Assembly: GCA_032718475.1 (NCBI GenBank) | Contig: JAUCBJ010007487.1 | Location: forward strand, 1 to 64,000 | Source: Nemertoderma westbladi | Taxonomy: Eukaryota; Xenacoelomorpha; Nemertodermatida; Nemertodermatidae | DNA: 64,000 nt | Reading direction: 5' to 3' | Part shown: positions 1 to 10,975 of the stretch, piece by piece | Layout: each line of letters opens with the position of its first letter | Numbering within the stretch: the first letter of the stretch is position 1 | Notes under the pieces: generated by a model | The model's input: only the letters and a program-made list of their open reading frames with translations | Database searches by the model: none | What the model was told of the DNA's origin: nothing | Position numbers and translations under genes: made by a program

Positions 1-149
1 TGACATACTTTTTATGAACGCCCCCTCAGTCAATTTTGATGGTAATTAGGCTAATCGTAACTAATTGTTGTAAACAAGGAACTCATGGTTAATTATAATA
101 CTAAGACAGATATAATCTGGCGTTACATGGTTTTGTTTCTGTGATAACA

Positions 150-2470
150 TGGGTTGGACAATATGTTACAGGCGGACTTGGTCGTAAATGAGAAAAATAC
201 CGGGAGACCTAGATCAGGGACTTTGCTTATTTTTTACTTAATACTTACAATCAGAAAGTCGGAATTTTCTGGTTGTATTCAAGACTCGTTTTTATTTCAG
301 AATGTTGATTTTCCTACATATGATGGAAGTACAATACCAGATCTCATTTTGCCTAGCGAATCCGAACTTGTGTATCAGATAAAGGTAAATTAGGTATAGT
401 AGTCGTTATTCAATTTTAATGGCTGACATTGGCTGTTCTGTGACTCCTAACTATTCCGACGAGAAAGTCCCAGATTGGCGTAATGCTGACTTAGCTAAAC
501 TTAGAACTAATCTTGCTGCGGTTGATTGGGAGGTGGTACTCGATGGTCTAGGGACATATGATGCTTTGGGAGGCTTTTAAATGTCGCCTCCAGTCTGCTC
601 AAGATAGTGCAGTGCCGTTGAAACGTCGACGCACTGGCACTTGACCAATATGGATGACAGGTAACATTCTTAGAATTATTAGGAAAAAACGAGGCTTCGG
701 AAAGTGTATTCGACTTCCAAGGATTTTCATTAATTTGAGGCCTATAAAAGGTCGAGCGCACGGTTAAGAATGCAGTACACTCCGCCCTAAAAAAATTTAG
801 AGAAACGTCTTGCCAGGGATGCTAAGAAAAACCCAAAGGCATTTTATTCATATCTTAAGGCTGCCAAGTCAAACAGGGAAACAGTTCGACCCTTTAAATC
901 AAATGGAGTCAATGTGACAAATGATGGTATGGCTGCAGATATTCTTAATAAATTCTTCACTTCTGTGTTTACTTTTGGTACCTCCACAGCTCATCCTGAT
1001 CCTATTGTTAAATGTTCAGAACAATTGAATAGCATCAACTTTTCCACAACCGATTTAGAGAATAAAATTATGAAGTAGCCCCTGGTGCAGACTTGATTGG
1101 CGCTAGATCCTTGCAATCTGTAGCTAATATTATTTCAACACCTTTTGCACATTGAGGATTGGCGTAAGACAAACGTTACACCCATCTTCAAAAGGGGTAG
1201 TAAATCAGAGCCAGGAAACTATATCGGCCCGTTTCTTTAACTTCTGTTTGCTGCAAATTGATGGAGGCCATTGTCAAGGATGCAATCTTGTATTATGTTA
1301 TTTTGAATAACTTAATTATCAATCAGCCCCCAGCACGGCTTTATACCTGGTAAGTCATGCCTAACGAATCTTCTTGAATATTTAGAAGGTCTAACCAAGC
1401 TTGTCGATGAAGGTCACTCTGTCGATGTTATCTTTCTAGATTTCAGCAAGGTCCCACATTCTCGATTATTAGTTAAGCTAGAGGCACTCGATATATGTGG
1501 CAATCTACTACAATGGATAGAGGCATGGTTATCTGATAGACTTCAGCGGGTGGTACTCAATGGTGCATTCTATAATTGGGCTCCAGTTCTTTCCGGTGTT
1601 CCACAGGGGGTCAGTTCTGGGACCATTACTTTTTGAAATTTATATCAACGACATCGATAGTGCTATTGATACTGTTGGACACTTCATGTTTAAGTTTGCG
1701 GACGACACTAAACTCGGTGGTATTGTAAACAATACTTGTGACAGGACAAAATTACAGGCCGACATTGACAACCTCTATAAAAATGGAGTATAGACTGGCA
1801 GTTGTTGTTTAAATGTCACATTTTGCACTTTGGTAAACATAACAACGACTTTCAATGTACCATTTCAGGCTATACACTTGCAAAGTGTCGAAAAGGATGT
1901 TGGGGTGCACATCCAATCTTCATTAAAGCCATCATATCATTGTGCAGCTGCTTAGAATCAGTCCAAGAGCGCGTTGTTCGTATGATATCCAATCTTACTT
2001 CCTCGTCTTATACTGATAGGTTAATAGAGATCGGACTTCCATCCCTTGAATTTAGGCGTGACAGAGGAGACATGCTACAAACGTGGAAGTTTATTCATAA
2101 CAAGACTGCCAGTAGTCCTAATACCTGGTTTAATTTGATGCAGGATATAAGCCAGCGTACCACACGACTTGCCTCTCACGATCAAAATTTCATTAAACCT
2201 CCTGCTCATCTAGACATTCGCGACAAGTTTTATCAGATGTGTCCGTAACTGGAAATCATTACCTCACAATATTAAGAGTGCTTCATGTCTCAATATGACC
2301 AACATATTATGTCCAACACAAAGACTTTTAGGACTGGTATTTATGTGCATATTATTATTAAATGTTTTTCACTGTATTGCGTATTTCTGTATTATTTTTT
2401 TCTTTTGTTTTTCCTTGGTATCCTATATTTAACCTGTTAGGTTCCCAAGGATTATATTTATTAAATTAAA
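150..2470 (+). pseudogene. Degraded CR1/L2-like non-LTR retrotransposon
   Basis: A LINE broken by stops and frame changes. In changing frames one reads an endonuclease C-terminal piece around 300-390 (PTYDGS..PDLIL), a linker around 450-1000 (AFYSYLKAAK), the start of the reverse transcriptase around 1170-1290 (PIFKRGSK, then a broken PVSLTS block), the LDFSK block near 1437, PQGSVLGPLLF near 1600 and the FADDTKLG catalytic block near 1697 (F-A-D-D, both aspartates kept). The LINE C-terminal block (QERVVRMISNL..GLPSLEFRRDRGDM) follows at 1965-2080. Domain order and motif wording are those of the CR1/L2 group. A 3' stem (CCTTGG..CCAAGG, 2414-2451) and an AT-rich tail follow. The 5' end may extend left of 150 or be truncated. 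Not functional. Confidence 0.85.
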
Positions 2471-2479
2471 TAAATTTAA

Positions 2480-3573
2480 TTATATTTAATTAACACGAAA
2501 CAGGTACGTGAACTGAGAACTATTTTTCTAAGGATGAATTACAGTAAATCCAACCCATTCAACCCCTTAGTACCCAGTGGAAAAAATAATCACACATAGT
2601 TTGGGGGTCTTTCCTCATCCCATTCAACCCTTCCCAATGGAACAAAATGAGCCCACGTAGCTTCCATCCATCCCTATTACCCTATCCGTAGCCCTGTACT
2701 TAGACGTATCCAGATAACCACAATACGTACCTTCAAGTTTCAATGTACTATATACTTGGTCATTTACGAATAGTAGTGCACAGGGTGTACTGCGTAGTAG
2801 TACTCTACTCGCCCTATTTACTTTCACTTTTAAACTTTATCGGTGCTCAAAATTAAGGCACCCTAATTATCCTTTAATAAGAACCCCCTTTAGGTGCTAA
2901 GTATTTATCGCATCTTAAATTAAATAGAAGATATCCGGTACATTTAGTCATAAAAATATAATAAAATAAATATAAATAGCGTAAAAGTGAACTTATAATT
3001 TTGTTGAAGTATTTAAAATTTTAAAAATTAAATAAATTATTTATATTTATATAGTAAAAAAAATATGTAAAAAATCCTCATTTTGAATTCTATGCTTAAG
3101 TCTCAGTTTCAACTCTAGTAAATGTGATTAACTATCGATATACGATTTATAACAAGTTATATAATGATAAGCGACATAGAAAATCTAAAGAATACTAATT
3201 TTTCAGCCAAGATAATGAATACCCCCTCCCCCCCCCGGGCAAATTATAGGTCATGTAGTACAATATATAATTAGTAATTCGGCGTCGTATTGCGAAATAC
3301 AGTTGAAGTTCAATTACTCAAAGATCTAGTATTGTACAAAAACGATAATAATGATAAAAGTTCTTAAAAAATAGCCGACACTGGGTATTTAAGTAAACAG
3401 TTCAATCGATATAGTCACACACTGATTAGCTACTACTAGATCGATAGAATCATATAAACAAAGTTTGTCTAGACTGAATAACAATAGTAATTAGTCTTTC
3501 CACGGCCTAACTTGGTCACTTATACACACTTATCTTGGTTTCCGAATATAATCGCTCATTAACACGAACTAAC
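2480..3573. other. AT-rich DNA without a visible gene
   Basis: I see no coding exon, RNA gene or clear repeat here. It lies downstream of gene B exon 4 on the minus strand, so it is probably intron of that gene. A short poly-C run sits near 3226-3238. Confidence 0.5.
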
Positions 3574-3741
3574 CGTCTCAACCAACTCGTATTTACTCGT
3601 CTCTTCAACCTCCTGTAACTGGAACACATACTCCAAGGCGGCTTTGTGGAACTCTTTCCTCTCTTTGTCCATATCCTTGTCAACATCCTCCAAAGTTGAT
3701 TCCCGCTTCTTATTACTCACGTTGAGGTGACGGTCAACAGC
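3574..3741 (-). CDS. Gene B (GRAF/oligophrenin-like), BAR-domain exon 4
   Basis: A 168-bp exon (56 codons, phase 0 at both ends) on the minus strand, between a TTTCTCAG acceptor and a GTTAGT donor. It encodes the second half of a BAR domain: DRHLNVSNKKRES, then KERKEFHKAALEYVFQLQEVEE. This matches the characteristic DRHL..SSKKKES and YV.Q.QEVQE blocks of GRAF (ARHGAP26/10/42) and oligophrenin-1, banana-shaped membrane-curving domains placed before PH and RhoGAP domains. It joins exon 3 in phase (..KYCQ then AVDRHL..). The following exons (rest of BAR, PH, RhoGAP) are not visible in the 3.5 kb to the left edge and should lie beyond it. Confidence 0.85.
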
Positions 3742-3784
3742 CTGAGAAATATTTTAAACATTAAATAGGGCGGGAAATCGGTAA

Positions 3785-3860
3785 TGGCGTCCAGGTGGGA
3801 TCGAACTCGTGACCTCCAGATTGGAAGTCTGCCGTTCTCTAACCATTCCGATAGCGTCTC
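3785..3860 (-). tRNA. tRNA-Gly(TCC)-like sequence, probably pseudogene or tRNA-derived repeat
   Basis: On the minus strand this stretch has an A-box-like region, an anticodon-arm sequence CAGA-CTTCCAA-TCTG whose seven-base loop gives anticodon TCC (Gly), and a B box (GAGTTCGATCC). The acceptor stem (start GACGCTA against end GGACGCC) and the T stem do not pair well, so I read it as a degenerate tRNA or the head of a tRNA-derived SINE. It sits in an intron of gene B. Confidence 0.45.
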
Positions 3861-4017
3861 AAATAAAAGGTTTTAATAATATTACGTGTTGTTAAAATAT
3901 ATCGTTTAATATCCCGCCTCAATGTTAAAATATTTGGATTTTGAATTTAAAATTAAGTTAGAAAATAATTGTAATAATTATTTTATATGTTTTAACATCC
4001 ATAGATTGTATAATAAA

Positions 4018-4109
4018 TTATTAAGTAATTTAAACAGGACTTAGGATGATCCAACTCTATTTGCTACAAAGTTGGGATCATCCTAAGTCCCTGTTTAATT
4101 ACTTAATTA
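4018..4109. repeat. Foldback hairpin with about 36-bp arms
   Basis: The left arm (about 4018-4054) and right arm (about 4071-4109) are reverse complements apart from two single-base bulges, with a loop of roughly 15 nt. The core pairs ACTTAGGATGATCC with GGATCATCCTAAGT. It could be a small foldback transposon or a transcribed hairpin in an intron of gene B. Confidence 0.7.
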
Positions 4110-4318
4110 GGTTAAATATGAATCTATTTTTTGTTCGGTAAATAAAATATGCTTTATTTACCGCTCGTCCCGAGATCCGTTATTTATAAGTACCACTACT
4201 ATCCAACTACTTGGTCGAGCGAACTCTGACAGATTATTAGAAGTAATATAGTATAAATAAGTCAGATCGAGGGACGAAAAGGTAAATAAAGTGTTTTATT
4301 TATCGTAAAATATGTGAC

Positions 4319-4357
4319 GGGGGGGGGGGGGGGGGGGGGGGGGGGGGTGGGGGGGGG
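4319..4357. repeat. Long poly-G run
   Basis: A nearly pure G homopolymer of more than 30 bases, interrupted by one T. Similar poly-G or poly-C runs occur near 4579-4601, 6999-7017, 14027-14047, 14063-14077 and 34163-34180. Their exact lengths may be unreliable. Confidence 0.9.
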
Positions 4358-4423
4358 AACTGGACGCAATAAATACCATATTGGCGAATTAATATCCCGC
4401 CTCAATGTTAAATTCTCAATTTA

Positions 4424-4620
4424 GGGAAAGGAGCAGGTTACAGTGGCACGTTATTTTAACCAAAACAATAAACTAAGCACAATAGAACAGGGTACAGTTT
4501 TATTTTTGAGAGTAATCAGCTGTTATTTGCGTCCAATTTCCCCTGGAGGGATGAATTTTCATTGCGTCCGACGATCCCCCCCCCTCCCCCCCCCCCCCCC
4601 CATCTGATCGTGCCATGACT
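4424..4620. repeat. Dispersed repeat, copy 1 (GAGCAGGTTACAG family)
   Basis: Begins GGGAAAGGAGCAGGTTACAG and continues through a CCAAAACAATAAACTAAGC block and a CCCCTGGAGGGATGAA block. A diverged second copy lies at 16895-17060, and short copies lie at 5713-5765 and 39103-39160. The first 60-70 bases resemble the monomer of the satellite at 9022-10975. No coding capacity; class unknown. Confidence 0.7.
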
Positions 4621-5020
4621 TCCTACACCATTGTCCTGGAATATAGTGTCGTTATTCTGGTACATGGCCCCTGTTATCGAGACACGACCACCAAGTACCA
4701 TGTTAATTAATTCTAACGAGAATATTCAGTCCACAACGCTGTGCTGTGTTTCACAATATCTATTCTATTTGGAGCTCCCTGGCTTCTATTGTAGCGAACG
4801 CTGCCAGCATATTTTATTTTAACAGTGTCATGAATGGAGTTGATCTTGACTATAGAAATCAAACAAATTAATTTTAAAAGACAAACAGTATCCAGCAACT
4901 ATTTAACCGCCACACCACTAACAGTAAGTAAGTACTGACTGTATGCCTTGGTAGTTTCTCTTTCTTTACTTTTTATTGTGTTCCCGCTTGTATTAATTTA
5001 TGAACCAGAGTGCCACTAAC

Positions 5021-5135
5021 CTGGCAGTATTTATCAGTCTGTCGATCGTAACGTTTCTTCGATTCTTTGGCTTTACCCCAGCCGGTTTTAAACGATTTTA
5101 ACCGTTCTGACAGCATCAATGAGGGCCGATTCCAG
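5021..5135 (-). CDS. Gene B BAR-domain exon 3, with an apparent frameshift
   Basis: A 115-bp exon between a CTATTGCAG acceptor and a CAG|GTTAGT donor. Its second half reads LKSFKTGWGKAKESKKRYD then RQTDKYCQ, a close match to the FRKEQIG..KE.KKK block of GRAF/oligophrenin BAR domains, and joins exon 4 in phase. Entered in the phase left by exon 2 (phase 0), the first half reads LESALIDAVRTV, a plausible BAR helix, but then meets TAA at 5088-5090. The length is 3n+1 although both flanking junctions require 3n. This points to a one-base insertion (or two-base loss) near 5098-5104: a real inactivating change, a sequencing error, or a splice choice I cannot see. Confidence 0.75.
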
Positions 5136-5259
5136 CTGCAATAGAATAGAAGAAGCGGTCTAGGACTCCCTAATTCATTAGCATTGTATGCCATTGTCCA
5201 AGGTACCGGTAACAGTTAATGCTACTATATGTACTACACGGACGGTACGCCCTACTCAC

Positions 5260-5414
5260 CGAGCTGGTGGGAACCTCGTCGACCTTGCTTATAATTTTCG
5301 CAAATTCGGAGAGGCTCCCCCTTATGAACTTTTCGTCTTCTGTCGGGTTGGAGACCGGCTGAGGGGTGAAGTCCATCATACTTTGGGCGAATTTGGCCTG
5401 CGCCTGGGAAAGTT
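5260..5414 (-). CDS. Gene B BAR-domain exon 2
   Basis: A 155-bp exon between a GATTACAG acceptor and a GTGAGT donor. Its first two bases complete a lysine codon with the last base of exon 1, giving a continuous run AAQ-K-LSQAQAKFAQSMMDF. The rest (TEDEKFIRGSLSEFAKIISKVDE) follows the GRAF/oligophrenin BAR pattern of an acidic loop and then S..EFA.LL..VE. It ends in phase 0 after TCG. The 124-bp intron to exon 3 is the shortest seen in the window. Confidence 0.85.
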
Positions 5415-5712
5415 CTGTAATCGGAAACATAAAAAGTATTTCATAAAAGTAACTCGTCCCACCACATACTTAAGGTAATGAGCCAATAAAGACAACAGGT
5501 ATTTACAACAGATACAACTGGTATTTTTATATTTAAGATAAAATATGTGAAATTTGTCAACTGCATAAAGGGAAGTTCTAATTAGGTGAAAATACTGATC
5601 TAAATATACCAGCCAATGAAACAAAGCTAACCGGGTCGCTTTAGGGCATAGTTGGTATATACAATACATATTGCTAAACATTTAGATCTCATGTAGCGAT
5701 AAGTTTCATGGG

Positions 5713-5765
5713 AAAGGAGCAGGTTACAGAGGCGCGTTGTGGCTACCAAAACAATAAACTAAGTT
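5713..5765. repeat. Dispersed repeat, short copy
   Basis: A partial copy of the repeat at 4424-4620: AAAGGAGCAGGTTACAGAGG followed by a CCAAAACAATAAACTAAG block. The stretch from 5766 to 6515 is AT-rich, with clustered AAACGAAACGAAA motifs around 6180-6300, and holds no gene I can support. Confidence 0.6.
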
Positions 5766-6515
5766 GACCCCTAAAACTCGATACGATTTTGCTCATTTGG
5801 AACGGCAGTGCGGGTTTTAAGAAGACCCAAGAGCTGAACGGTGCCAGACGGACAGGGAAATTCGTTGGGCTCTTAAGTAGGTAGAGACAATGATAGTATA
5901 AATATGCACTAGGGATGGGAGGTCCAACAATTTTTGGAAAATTCAATGGGCTACCCCCCTCTCATATATTAGCCAAATGGAGAAAATATAAGCTGTAAAT
6001 ATTTTTTTTTCAATTTGGAAGAAATCCACCCAGAACTCAGCCCCACTAAAGTTATCGGCACCACAATCGTTATTATGGGTAAGGTCGCGATAGTGGATAA
6101 ATCTTTTTGTCACCAGACACACTTATAATTGACATATGAGGATGATTTTTAGCTTGTTTAAAGCAGGGATGGCATAACGAAACGAAGTATATTTGGGAAT
6201 AACAGACGAAAAAATAACTTAAACGAAAAAATGTCAAACGAAACGAAAATACATGCAAATAAAGAAATGAAACAAAACGCGAAATTTTAGTTTCGTTTCG
6301 TCAAACTAAAAAGTAATTAATCGTTAAGATATAGGCCTAACTTTAATAATATAAAAAAATAATTGAAAAATAATAAATAATAATAATGATATTCTCCATA
6401 ATTGTTGTAAAGTAAAAATGTAAACAGAGTCAATTACTTCCTTCAATGCAGCAGCAACCTTTTTGCCTACCATAGTTACCGGTACCATTGCAATGCAACT
6501 ACTACTATCAGGTAT

Positions 6516-6627
6516 CAGCATGCTGCTGTGCTGCGCTGCATTGCAGCTGCATTATATATATTCATATATATTAAGAATGCTGTGTCGGCTTGTTGACAAA
6601 ATTGCGCCGCCACAACTCCCTATCAAA
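6516..6627 (-). mobile_element. LINE family X 3'-end fragment, copy a
   Basis: Shares GCTGCATTGCAGCTGCAT and the following CGGCTTGT.GACAAAATTGCGCCGCCACAACTCCCTATC block with five other copies in the window. In the minus orientation it is the last 110 bases of the LINE, ending in a short (TAG)n tail (6498-6510). Non-coding. Confidence 0.7.
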
Positions 6628-6654
6628 TAGAATAAATAGCCTTCAGCGAACAAT

Positions 6655-6765
6655 AATTCTTGCAATCTTTGAACGCCTAAATCTCAGCTGTTTCTCAACG
6701 AAATTCAGATATTGTTACATATTTGGAATCCTTGAAACGTAAGCTTTCTATTGGCAAAAAAAATT
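6655..6765. repeat. Dispersed repeat shared with 16195-16300
   Basis: A block with GAACGCC.A.ATCTCAGC, then CGAAATT.AG, then TGTTACATATTTGGAATC occurs here and again near 16205-16270 in the same orientation, about 75-80 percent alike by eye. Origin unknown. Confidence 0.55.
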
Positions 6766-7224
6766 ACCGACTAATGTGAAGAATGTCCACGATACGGAGG
6801 GTGCGATTTCGCAAAAGACACTTTTTTAAAAGCTTATAAAAAATTTAAAGGCGAAATCGAAAATTCCGGCTTCATGGTAACAACCACGGTGAGTTGAACT
6901 AGTTGTGTTTCAAATTTCAAGCTATATGATAATGATTTGTAGAGAAAAAATCTTTTGTTTGGGTTTTTTTTTTTATCAAAATTTGTTGGGGTTGGGGTGG
7001 GGGGGGGGGGGGGGGGTCACGATTCATGGTGTATTGTACCAACAAAATTGGTATTAAAAGTGGTAAAATGATTAGACAAATTTCCGTTGCTCTGGAAACT
7101 AAATGATAAATACTGAAATATGCAAAAGATTCAGGCAGTCAGGCAGTAGGCAGATACAGAGATAGTACGTCATACAGTCATATATACGTCACGTCATTAC
7201 TAACGGCGTATGGCCGTATGTGTC

Positions 7225-7375
7225 TAGCCGGTAATGGCGAAAAATATCGAGACTTGAAAAATATCGAGCGAGAGTAAAAATATCGCGAGTAAAAATAACG
7301 AGTGTTGAAAAATATCGAGAGTAAAAATAACGAGATTAAAAATATCGGGAGTAAAAATATCGAGAGTAACATTTT
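7225..7375. repeat. Degenerate tandem repeat (AAAAATATCGAGAGT)
   Basis: Short imperfect units built on GAGAGTAAAAATATCG or its ATAACGAG variant repeat about eight times. It lies in intron 1 of gene B. Confidence 0.7.
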
Positions 7376-7513
7376 TTTAAAATAAGGGATAAACAGATAT
7401 ATATGACATATGATAATTTGTTTCCTAAAAATGTTATACCGGTAGAACAAAAAGAATGTGTTCTATAAATTTAGAATAAAACTATTAAGATTCTGAAATA
7501 ATGAATAACTTAC

Positions 7514-7691
7514 TTTGAGCCGCCTCGATTAAGACTTTTCCATCTTTAATGAGCGATTTAATGGCGGCACATGATCGTTCCAGTTCACTTTCGTGCTGCT
7601 TCAAGTTCTCTCTAAATGCAGGACTATCTCCAATGCAGTCACTAAACTCCAAAGGCTCCAAAGTCCCTATTCCAGAACAAAGAACCATCAC
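7514..7691 (-). CDS. Gene B (GRAF/oligophrenin-like), first coding exon
   Basis: Opens with ATGATG at 7691 on the minus strand. An in-frame TGA at 7710-7712, with no ATG between, supports this start. It encodes a leader of about 12 residues and then [39 protein letters not shown] and VLIEAAQ. This is the signature N-terminus of GRAF/oligophrenin BAR domains (LEFSDC..DSP.FRE.LK.HE.EL....IK.LIKDG). The exon ends A|GTAAGT in phase 1 and joins exon 2 cleanly. By family knowledge the protein is a BAR-PH-RhoGAP regulator acting at curved membranes and on Rho/Cdc42. ACAP proteins have a similar but weaker N-terminal match. Only the BAR part is in the window. Confidence 0.88.
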
Positions 7692-7712
7692 GCTTCTTCA
7701 GTTCTTTGTCAG

Positions 7713-8761
7713 TTGGCAGTTACCAGAACCGTAACTGCAGAACTGGCAGACTAGTAACGGTCCTTCTACCACTGTACCAGTTTACCGTACTCTAGCAGTC
7801 TAGCTAGGTCAGTACTCAGTAGGTAGAGCAGTAGAGTGAACGACAGATAACGAGAATCAGTACAGCAGTTGGCCTGGCAGCTGGTGCTGGCGGGCTGGTG
7901 CGCTGGCTGGCTGGTGGTTGGGTTATTGTTATTGTGTGATGTGTCTTTGTGTGGTTGCCTGGCTGCCTGGTGCGGGTTGCTAGGTTATGGTTGACTGACG
8001 ATGAGATGACGAATGAATACCGGTACGGTGCGCCGGTTACCGGTACTGCTGTCAGGTCAGCAGATTATAGTCAGGCATCAGGTACCGGTAGTACTGTACG
8101 TACTGTAGGCTAGTACTGGCCTGCTGGCTGACTGGCCCTGCTATCAGGCTATCGGTCGGTACCTCTACTACCTGACTACTGCTCCTGTCTGCCTGTACCT
8201 GTACTGTACTAAAGACTAACTACCGGCCAGCCGGCAGCGACAAAAACGGCAGACCGGTAACAGGTAAGTATGAAGTAGGCCTAAACAGACTGCGCGTGCA
8301 ATAAAGTTCGGTTACAACAAGAACAGAAGAGCAAAGGTTCAAACTCTCAAATACGAAATAGTGCCGGTACGCAGTACTGCAGCAGGTACACAGGTACAGC
8401 CGTAAGAAATAATGAAATACAGAAATAGGCCTGCTTGCTGCTGATCAGCAATACAGCTGTACAGTCTAGCAAAGATAGTAGAAGTCAGCAATAGTCTGAA
8501 AGCTGGAAAGTCAACAAAGATCAAAGACTGAAAGGAATTTGATTGTTTTTTTACCTGTAAACAGATTACAGTTACAGATACAGTAAAAAGAGTTGATATA
8601 AGTGAATTGATATTAATATGGCAGTGATTTTTTATGTCCTTTTATCCTTTTGTCCTCCTTTTTTGACGAATTGTGCATAATGACTTTTGTTGTCCCTTAA
8701 ATGACTTTTGTTGTCCTTTAATGACATTTTATGTATGTATTTCTTCAAACTGTCAGACTGC
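7713..8761. other. Gene B upstream region, no gene seen
   Basis: This stretch is 5' of the gene B start and may hold its promoter and untranslated leader. It contains CTGG-rich DNA (7860-8000), many ACCGGTAC motifs (8030-8260), and a doubled ATGACTTTTGTTGTCC phrase near 8679-8720. I cannot identify a promoter motif. Confidence 0.4.
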
Positions 8762-9010
8762 TGATTTCTGGACTGTCAAACAGTTGATTTCAACATGCCT
8801 ATGCCAAAACATTCAAAATTTGTTGATTTCTGGTCTGTCGGACAGTTGGTTTCACTATGTCTGAGCCAAAACATTCATAATTCCATGATTTATAGACTAT
8901 GAGATAGATTTCCATATGCGCCTGTGGTAAAAGACTCTAAATTTAATAGTTTGTGGTTGTTGTCGATAATCGATTACCACATGACGTAGCAAAACACTCA
9001 TTTTACAGCC
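8762..9010. repeat. 62-bp tandem repeat, 3-4 diverging copies
   Basis: Units starting TGATTTCTGG at 8762 and 8824 and TGATTTATAG at 8886 are exactly 62 bases apart, each ending near CAAAACATTCA. A fourth, weaker unit runs to about 9010, where the 68-bp satellite begins. Confidence 0.75.
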
Positions 9011-9021
9011 AAAAACAATTA

Positions 9022-10975
9022 CCAATTGATGGAAAGGAGCAGGTTAAGGCCGGATTTTCTAACCAAAACAATAAACAGTCACTTTACCAAATGAAGGAAA
9101 AGAGCAGGTTACAGAGGCTAGCCTTTCTAACCAAAACAATAAACGGTCACTTTACCAAATCAGAGAAAGGAGCAGGTTACAGAGGCGGGAATTTCTAACC
9201 AAAACAATAAACAATCACTTTACCAAATGAAGGAAAGGAGCAGGTTACATAGATGGTCTTTTCTAACCAAAACAATAAACGCGATAACATTACCAATTGA
9301 GAGAAAGGAGAAGGTTACAGAGGCGGGATTTCCTAACCAAAACAATAAACGATCTCTTAAAAAAATTGAGGGAAAGGAGCAGGTTTCAGAGGCGGAATTT
9401 TCTAACCAAAACAATAAACGATCACTTAACTAATTGAGAGAAAGGAGCAGGTTACAGAGGGGGGATTTTCTAACCAAAACAATAAACAGTCACTTTACTA
9501 AATGAAGGAAAGGAGCAGGTTACAGAGGCCGGACCTTTCTAACCAATACAATAAACGGTCACTTTACCAATTCAGGGAAAGGAGCAGGTTACAGAGGCGG
9601 AATTTTCTAACCAAAACAATAAACGGTCACTTTACCAAATCAGAGAAAGGAGCAGGTTACAGAGGCGGGATTTTCTAACCAAAACAATAAACAATCACTT
9701 TACCAAATGAAGGAAAGGAGCAGGTTACATAGATGGTCTTTTCTAACCAAAACAATAAACGCGATAACATTACCAATTGAGAGAAAGGAAAAGGTTACAG
9801 AGGCGGGATTTCCTAACCAAAACAATAAACGATCTCTTAACTAATTGAGGGAAAGAAGCAGGTTTCAGAGGCGGAATTTTCTAACCAAAACAATAAACGA
9901 TCACTTAACTAATTGAGAGAAAGGAGCAGGTTACAGAGGGGGGATTTTCTAACCAAAACAATAAACAGTCACTTTACTAAATGAAGGAAAGGAGCAGGTT
10001 ACAGAGGCCGGACCTTTCTAACCAATACAATAAACGGTCACTTTACCAATTCAGGGAAAGGAACAGGTTACAGAGGCGGAATTTTCTAACCAAAACAATA
10101 AACGATCACTTAACTAATTGAGGGAAAGGAGCATGTTACAGAGGCGGAATTTTCTAACCAAAACAATAAACGATCACTTAACTAATTGAGGGAAAGGAGC
10201 AGATTACAGAGGCGGGATTTTCTAACCAAAACAATAAACGATCACTTAACTAATTGAGGGAAAGGAGCAGGTTACAGAGGCGGGATTTTCTAACCAAAAC
10301 AATAAACGATCATTTAACTAATTGAGGGAAAGGGGTAGGTTACAGAGGCGGAATTTTATAACCAAAACAATAAACGATCACTTAACTAATTGAGGGAAAG
10401 GAGCAGGTTACAGAGGCGGGATTTTCTAACCAAAACAATAAACGATCATTTAACTAATTGAGGGAAAGGGGCAGGTTACAGAGGGGGAATTTTCTAACCA
10501 AAACAATAAACGATCATTTAACTAATTGAGGGAAAGGGGCAGGTTACAGAGGCGGGCCTTTCTAACCCAAACAATAAACGGCCACTTTACCAAATCAGGG
10601 AAAGGAGCAGGTTACAGAGACGGGACTTTCTAACCAAAACAATAAACGATAATTTAACTAATTGAGGGAAAGAGGCAGGTTATAGAGGCGGGATTTTCTA
10701 ACCAAAACAATAAACAGTCATTTTACTAAATGAAGGTAAGGAGCAGGTTACAGAGGCGGGCCTTTCTAACCAAAACAATAAACGGTAACTTTACCAAATC
10801 TGGGAAAGCAGCAGGTTACAGAGGCGGGATTTTCTAACCAAAACAATAAACAGTCACTTTACTAAATGAAGGAAAGGAACAGGTTACAGAGGCAGGCCTT
10901 TCTAACCAAAACAATAAACTTTACCAATTCAGGGAAAGGAGCAGGTTACAGAGGCGGGATTTTCTAACCAAAACA
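9022..10975. repeat. Satellite array, about 28 copies of a 68-bp unit
   Basis: Each unit contains GGAAAGGAGCAGGTTACAG, a short GGCGGGATTTTC block, TAACCAAAACAATAAACG and a CACTTAACTAATTGAG spacer. Units are 68 bp where countable (for example 10141-10208). There is higher-order structure: a variant unit with CATAGATGGTC occurs at 9248 and again at 9728, exactly 480 bases apart, with matching neighbours, so about seven monomers were duplicated together. The monomer matches the head of the dispersed repeat at 4424. Confidence 0.92.

Noticed and set aside
3785-3860. Functional tRNA-Gly gene
   Set aside because: The anticodon arm is good, but acceptor and T stems do not pair; kept only as tRNA-like.
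5376-5681. 101-codon minus-strand frame overlapping gene B exon 2
   Set aside because: It is in a different frame from the BAR-encoding exon and lacks any domain.
9022-10975. CRISPR-like regular repeats
   Set aside because: Monomers are contiguous and vary throughout, without constant repeats and unique spacers, and the DNA is animal.
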